Positions 9,266-12,016 of a DNA stretch of 12,016 bases are shown in pieces. The notes under the pieces were generated by a model. That model searched no databases. It saw only the letters and a list, made by a program, of their open reading frames with translations, and had not been told where the DNA came from. Each line of letters begins with the position of its first letter. The first letter of the stretch is position 1. The translations under genes and the position numbers were made by a program. The stretch covers positions 1 through 12,016 of the forward strand of contig CALLZQ010000524.1 of the NCBI GenBank assembly GCA_937858255.1. Direction: 5' to 3'. Origin of the DNA: an uncultured Tabrizicola sp. (GTDB lineage Bacteria > Pseudomonadota > Alphaproteobacteria > Rhodobacterales > Rhodobacteraceae).

Positions 9266-10458
9266 CAGTTGCTCCCCCCCTGCGTCGAGGCGGCGCCCTG
9301 TGCGGGCCGGCCCAGTTCATTCAGCGGCAGGAAGGGCACGACGCCCTGACCACCGGCTTCGCCGCCCTGAACCCCGTCCAGAATGACCTTGTTCATGCCG
9401 CCGAACACGCGCTCCATGGTTTCCAGATACATCCGCTTGCGCGTGACCTCGGGCGCCTTGATGTATTCCTGATAGACCGAGAGGAAGCGGCTCGCCTCAC
9501 CCTGCGCGTCGTTCACGACCTGGGCACGATAGGCCTCGGCCTCTTCGAGCAGCCGGGCCGCCTCACCGCGTGCCCCTGCGGTCACCCGGTTGGCATAGGC
9601 ATCGGCCTCTTTCTCCAGCCGGTCGCGCTCCTGCTGCGCCGCCTGCACCTCGCGGAAGGCATCGATCACCTCACGCGGGGGGTCGGCCTTTTCAAAGTTC
9701 ACGCGGATCACCGTCAGGCCCGCATCATAGCTGTCGAGCGTGGTCTGGATCTGCGTGCGCACATCGGCGGCAATCGCGCCCCGGTCACGGTTGAGGATCG
9801 GCGAAAGTTCCGAACGGGCGATGATGTCGCGCATCGCCGATTCCGAGACCGCGCGGATGGTGTTTTCCGGGTCGGCAAGGTTGAACAGATATTTCGCCGG
9901 GTCCGAGATGTTCCAGACCACCTGAAAGCCGATATCGACGATGTTCTGATCGCGGGTCAGCATCAGTCCGCCATCCTCGCCGCCCCGGCCGATGCCGATG
10001 TCGGTCTGGCGTTCGTTCGTCACCTGCACGATTTCCGCCGTGACCAGCGGCCAGGGCGCAAAGTTGAGGCCCGGATTGCCGACAGTCGAAAATTCACCGA
10101 GGAAAAGCTCGACCGAGCGTTCTTCGGGGCGGACCGTGTAGAACGACCCATAGGCCCAGAGCGCAATCGCCGCGAGGGCGCCAAGGGCAAGCCCCTGTCG
10201 TGTCACCCGCGGGCCATCGGGGCCGCGCGAGCCGCCACCGCCGCCGCCATTGTTGAAACCGCCACGGCCCTTGCCGCCCATCAGGACGCGCAGTTGCTCT
10301 TGCCCCTTTTTCACGATCTCGTCGATTTCAGGGATTTGCGGACCCTCGCCCGGACGGCGTGCGCCGTTTGCAGGGCGGCGATCGTCGTCGCGCCCGTTCT
10401 TGTCCCGATCATCTCCGCCCGGGCCGCTACCGCCGCCCCAGGGACCTCCGCTCGCCAT
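9265..10458 (-). CDS. hflK: FtsH protease modulator HflK
   Basis: HflK is the larger partner of HflC in the FtsH-modulating complex. The 397-residue protein has a long, probably disordered cytoplasmic N-terminus rich in Gly, Asp and Arg (residues 1-40), a helix about 41-60 (IPEIDEIVKKGQEQLRVLM), a glycine run near 71-76, one membrane segment (about 89-107) and the periplasmic SPFH domain (from VRPEERSVELFLGEF). A charged coiled-coil region follows (ERDRLEKEADAYANRV, GEAARLLEEAEAYRAQV). The C-terminus is Gly/Gln-rich. ATG 10458 is preceded by AGAGG very close by and by a stronger GGAAGAGGG farther away. The 89 bases up to the gor stop hold no gene; it is unclear whether hflK has its own promoter there or is read from gor. 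Confidence 0.96.
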   Translation of the reverse strand: MASGGPWGGGSGPGGDDRDKNGRDDDRRPANGARRPGEGPQIPEIDEIVKKGQEQLRVLMGGKGRGGFNNGGGGGGSRGPDGPRVTRQGLALGALAAIALWAYGSFYTVRPEERSVELFLGEFSTVGNPGLNFAPWPLVTAEIVQVTNERQTDIGIGRGGEDGGLMLTRDQNIVDIGFQVVWNISDPAKYLFNLADPENTIRAVSESAMRDIIARSELSPILNRDRGAIAADVRTQIQTTLDSYDAGLTVIRVNFEKADPPREVIDAFREVQAAQQERDRLEKEADAYANRVTAGARGEAARLLEEAEAYRAQVVNDAQGEASRFLSVYQEYIKAPEVTRKRMYLETMERVFGGMNKVILDGVQGGEAGGQGVVPFLPLNELGRPAQGAASTQGGSN

Positions 10459-10547
10459 GCGCCTCTAACCCTCTTCCTGTGTCTTCTGTCGTTTCAATAA
10501 CTGGTGATCGGGGCGGGAAAATCAAGCAATCCCCGCAATTCCCTGCC
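10459..10547 (-). other. Spacer between gor and hflK, no clear promoter or terminator
   Basis: This 89-bp gap has a weak imperfect inverted repeat (GCGGG 10513-10517 with CCCGC about 10532-10536) without a following T-run, so gor is not clearly terminated. On the - strand, TTGATT followed at 18-19 bases by GTTATT or TTATTG is at best a poor promoter. The simplest reading is cotranscription of gor and hflKC, possibly with an internal promoter. Confidence 0.4.
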
Positions 10548-11783
10548 CTATCCGCGCCGGACCGGCGCCCGCATCGTCACCAGTTCTTCGGCCATCGTCG
10601 GGTGAACCGCAACGGTGCGGTCGAAATCTTCCTTGGTTGCCCCCATTTTTACGGCAATCGCCGCCATCTGGATCATCTCGCCCGCCTCGGGCGCGACGAT
10701 ATGGCATCCAAGGACGCGCCGGGTCTCTTGGCTGACCACCAGTTTCATCAGCACCCGCGCATTCGCGCCGGCAAAGGCACTGCGCATCGGGCGGAACGAG
10801 GTCGCATAGACCTCGATCGCCTCTTGCGCGCGGGCGGCCTCTTCGGTCAGGCCCACGGTGCCCAGTTCTGGCTGGGTAAAGACCGCCGAGGGGATCAGGT
10901 CGTGATCGACCGGCGTCGGCTGACCCTCGAACACGGTGCGGGAAAAGGCCATGCCTTCTCGGATCGCGACCGGGGTCAGGTTCCAGCGGTCGGTGACATC
11001 GCCAATGGCATAGATCGAGGGGACGGCGGTCTGGCTGTACTCATCCACCACCACCTCGCCGCGCCGGCCGAGTTTGACGCCCAGATCCTCCAGCCCAAGA
11101 CCAGAGGAATTGGGGCTGCGTCCGGTAGCAAACAGCACCGCGTCATAGACCGCCTCTTGGCCGTTGGTCGCCTTGACCCAGACCGGGCAGCCCTTTTCGC
11201 CGCTGCGGGGCAAGAGATCCGCCATCTGGCTGACATCGGCGGCCATCTCGGCCTCGTGCCCCTCGACCGCCGCCGCCTCGGCCATCTCGACGATATTGGT
11301 GCCGAGGTGCAGGTCGATCCCCTGCTCTTTCATCGCCTCGGCGATCAGCCCGCGCGCCTCATCGTCGAAACCGCGCAGGATCTGCGCGCCGCGATAGAAT
11401 TGCGTGACCTTGACCCCCAGCCCGTTCAGGATGCAGGCCATCTCGCAGGCAATAAAGCCGCCGCCGACGATCAGGATCGAGGTCGGCAATTTGTCCAGCA
11501 GGAAGATATCGTCCGAGACCAGACCCAGATGCGCACTCGGCATGTCGGGCCGCTCGGGACGCCCGCCGGTCGCGATCAGCACATGTTTCGCCGTGATGCG
11601 GCTGCCGTCGGACAGGGCAACGGTATGGGCATCCTCCAGCCGTGCCCGCGCGTCATGCACCGCCACGCCCGAGCCTTCCAGCAGGCGGCGATAGACGCCC
11701 TCCAGCCGGTCCAGTTCCAGATGCAGCTTGCCGCGAAAGCCGGACCAGTCAAACCGGCCCTCGGTGATGTCCCAGCCACAGGC
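10548..11783 (-). CDS. gor: Glutathione-disulfide reductase, N-terminus missing at a junction
   Basis: This NADPH-dependent flavoenzyme reduces glutathione disulfide in the cytoplasm. The preserved part, about 411 residues starting at GWDITEGRFDW, contains LIATGGRPERP, the NADPH-binding GGGFIACE with downstream Arg residues in YRGAQILRGFD (a spacing expected for NADPH preference), the second FAD motif SIYAIGDVTDR and the C-terminal catalytic HPTMAEEL. Upstream of about 11783 homology stops: the first FAD-binding GxGxxG motif and the redox-active Cys pair, roughly the first 75 residues of the family, are absent, and an unrelated coding frame begins. The reading frame happens to stay open to 11996, which would give a false 482-residue product whose first ~70 residues are Arg/Ser-rich nonsense. 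A stretch around 11160-11300 looks about 20 residues longer than in E. coli Gor. As written here the enzyme would be inactive. Confidence 0.93.
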   Translation of the reverse strand, partial: ACGWDITEGRFDWSGFRGKLHLELDRLEGVYRRLLEGSGVAVHDARARLEDAHTVALSDGSRITAKHVLIATGGRPERPDMPSAHLGLVSDDIFLLDKLPTSILIVGGGFIACEMACILNGLGVKVTQFYRGAQILRGFDDEARGLIAEAMKEQGIDLHLGTNIVEMAEAAAVEGHEAEMAADVSQMADLLPRSGEKGCPVWVKATNGQEAVYDAVLFATGRSPNSSGLGLEDLGVKLGRRGEVVVDEYSQTAVPSIYAIGDVTDRWNLTPVAIREGMAFSRTVFEGQPTPVDHDLIPSAVFTQPELGTVGLTEEAARAQEAIEVYATSFRPMRSAFAGANARVLMKLVVSQETRRVLGCHIVAPEAGEMIQMAAIAVKMGATKEDFDRTVAVHPTMAEELVTMRAPVRRG

Positions 11784-11800
11784 GCGCGCCCCGGATCCGG
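11773..11800. other. Chimeric junction between gor and an unrelated coding sequence
   Basis: On the - strand the gor frame (codons beginning at 11780, 11777 and so on) is convincing up to GWDI and poor beyond ARA. The foreign frame, offset by one base, is convincing from 12015 down to ESRIRGARLWL. Both frames fit the shared GC-rich stretch, so the break lies in 11773-11800. The Cys before GWD, where relatives usually have Tyr, suggests that the TGTGGCTGG bases come from the foreign side. A BamHI/Sau3AI-type GGATCC at 11793-11798 lies in the same interval. Confidence 0.7.
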
Positions 11801-12015
11801 GACTCCATTTCCGCCATTTGACCGTGCATCTCGGCTTCGCGGCGGTCGAGGTCGCGCTGTTCTTCCGCCAGACGGTCAGCGAGCTGCCGTGCATGGGACC
11901 GCAATTGCGGCAATGCGGCTTGCCAATCCGCCGTGTCGTCGCTCGACGCATGGTCGCGTTCGAGGACCGGCGGCGCCGCGGACGCTTCGTTGACAACGTG
12001 CGCCGCGTCGACGCG
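11776..12015 (-). CDS. Fragment of an unrelated coiled-coil protein, truncated at both ends
   Basis: An 80-codon open frame on the - strand enters from the right edge and ends at the junction with gor. Its residues about 1-30 are Ala/Asp/Ser/Glu-rich and probably disordered. Residues about 36-80 form a charged heptad-like helix (LRSHARQLADRLAEEQRD, then RREAEMHGQMAEMESRIR and ARLW). The composition looks like genuine coding sequence, unlike the frame that continues gor. The pattern recalls coiled-coil proteins of planctomycetes (Pirellulales), but this is from memory and unverified. No start, stop, enzyme motif or domain is visible, so no function is proposed. It is most likely from a different genome or a distant locus. 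Confidence 0.6.
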
Positions 12016-12016
12016 C

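Noticed and set aside
8351..9349. 332-codon open frame on the + strand opposite hflC
   Set aside because: It is antisense to a recognisable SPFH protein, begins inside the terminator hairpin and has no domain of its own.
10459..10547. Heat-shock type promoter for hflK (CTTG...TTATTG)
   Set aside because: The candidate boxes match known consensus sequences poorly and the spacing is not right, so it is not listed as a promoter.
10359..11993. 544-codon open frame on the + strand opposite gor
   Set aside because: It is antisense to clear glutathione reductase coding sequence and crosses the chimeric junction; its translation is rich in His, Arg and Gln with no motif.
11784..11996. N-terminal extension of gor to an ATG at 11996, giving a 482-residue product
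   Set aside because: The first ~70 residues are Arg/Ser/Thr-rich with no match to the family, while the frame offset by one base on the same strand reads as a credible coiled-coil protein. The ATG is a chance codon.

Overview
The window is GC-rich bacterial DNA, and eleven of its twelve coding regions read as ordinary alphaproteobacterial genes of the Rhodobacterales/Paracoccaceae type. The family assignment rests on my recognition of the proteins (FdVI-type ferredoxin, TrpE, Do protease, HflK/HflC, glutathione reductase) and was not checked by a database search.

Layout. On the + strand come the 3' end of a class I/II aminotransferase (2-685), a membrane-anchored SurA/PpiD-type periplasmic folding factor (762-2630), trpE (2651-4162) closed by a strong intrinsic terminator, and a Do/DegP-type serine protease with two PDZ domains (4320-5798) closed by a terminator that lies between convergent genes. 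On the - strand follow a predicted lipoprotein with a peptidoglycan-binding domain (6508-7056) and an HD-domain hydrolase (5861-6511), coupled by a GTGA overlap. A 231-bp divergent intergenic region separates them from a + strand pair, an FdVI-type [2Fe-2S] ferredoxin (7288-7611) and an exported FG-GAP/VCBS-type protein (7611-8318), joined by a TGATG overlap. A symmetrical bidirectional terminator then faces a - strand group transcribed gor, then hflK, then hflC (11783 down to 8387).

Functional theme. Much of the window serves envelope protein quality control: a periplasmic chaperone-like protein, a periplasmic protease/chaperone, and the HflK-HflC membrane complex that modulates FtsH. Tryptophan synthesis, a ferredoxin and glutathione reduction are housekeeping.

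The most unusual point is at the right end. The glutathione reductase gene loses its N-terminus (FAD-binding motif and redox-active disulfide) at about 11773-11800. Beyond that point the - strand carries, in a different reading frame, part of an unrelated coiled-coil protein. The likeliest explanation is a chimeric join (assembly, amplification or cloning artefact) and not a biological fusion. I found no CRISPR array, transposase, tRNA, rRNA or convincing new defence or metabolic system. The two divergent leaders between 7057 and 7287 have short competing inverted repeats next to their start codons and are the only non-coding structures I consider worth testing.
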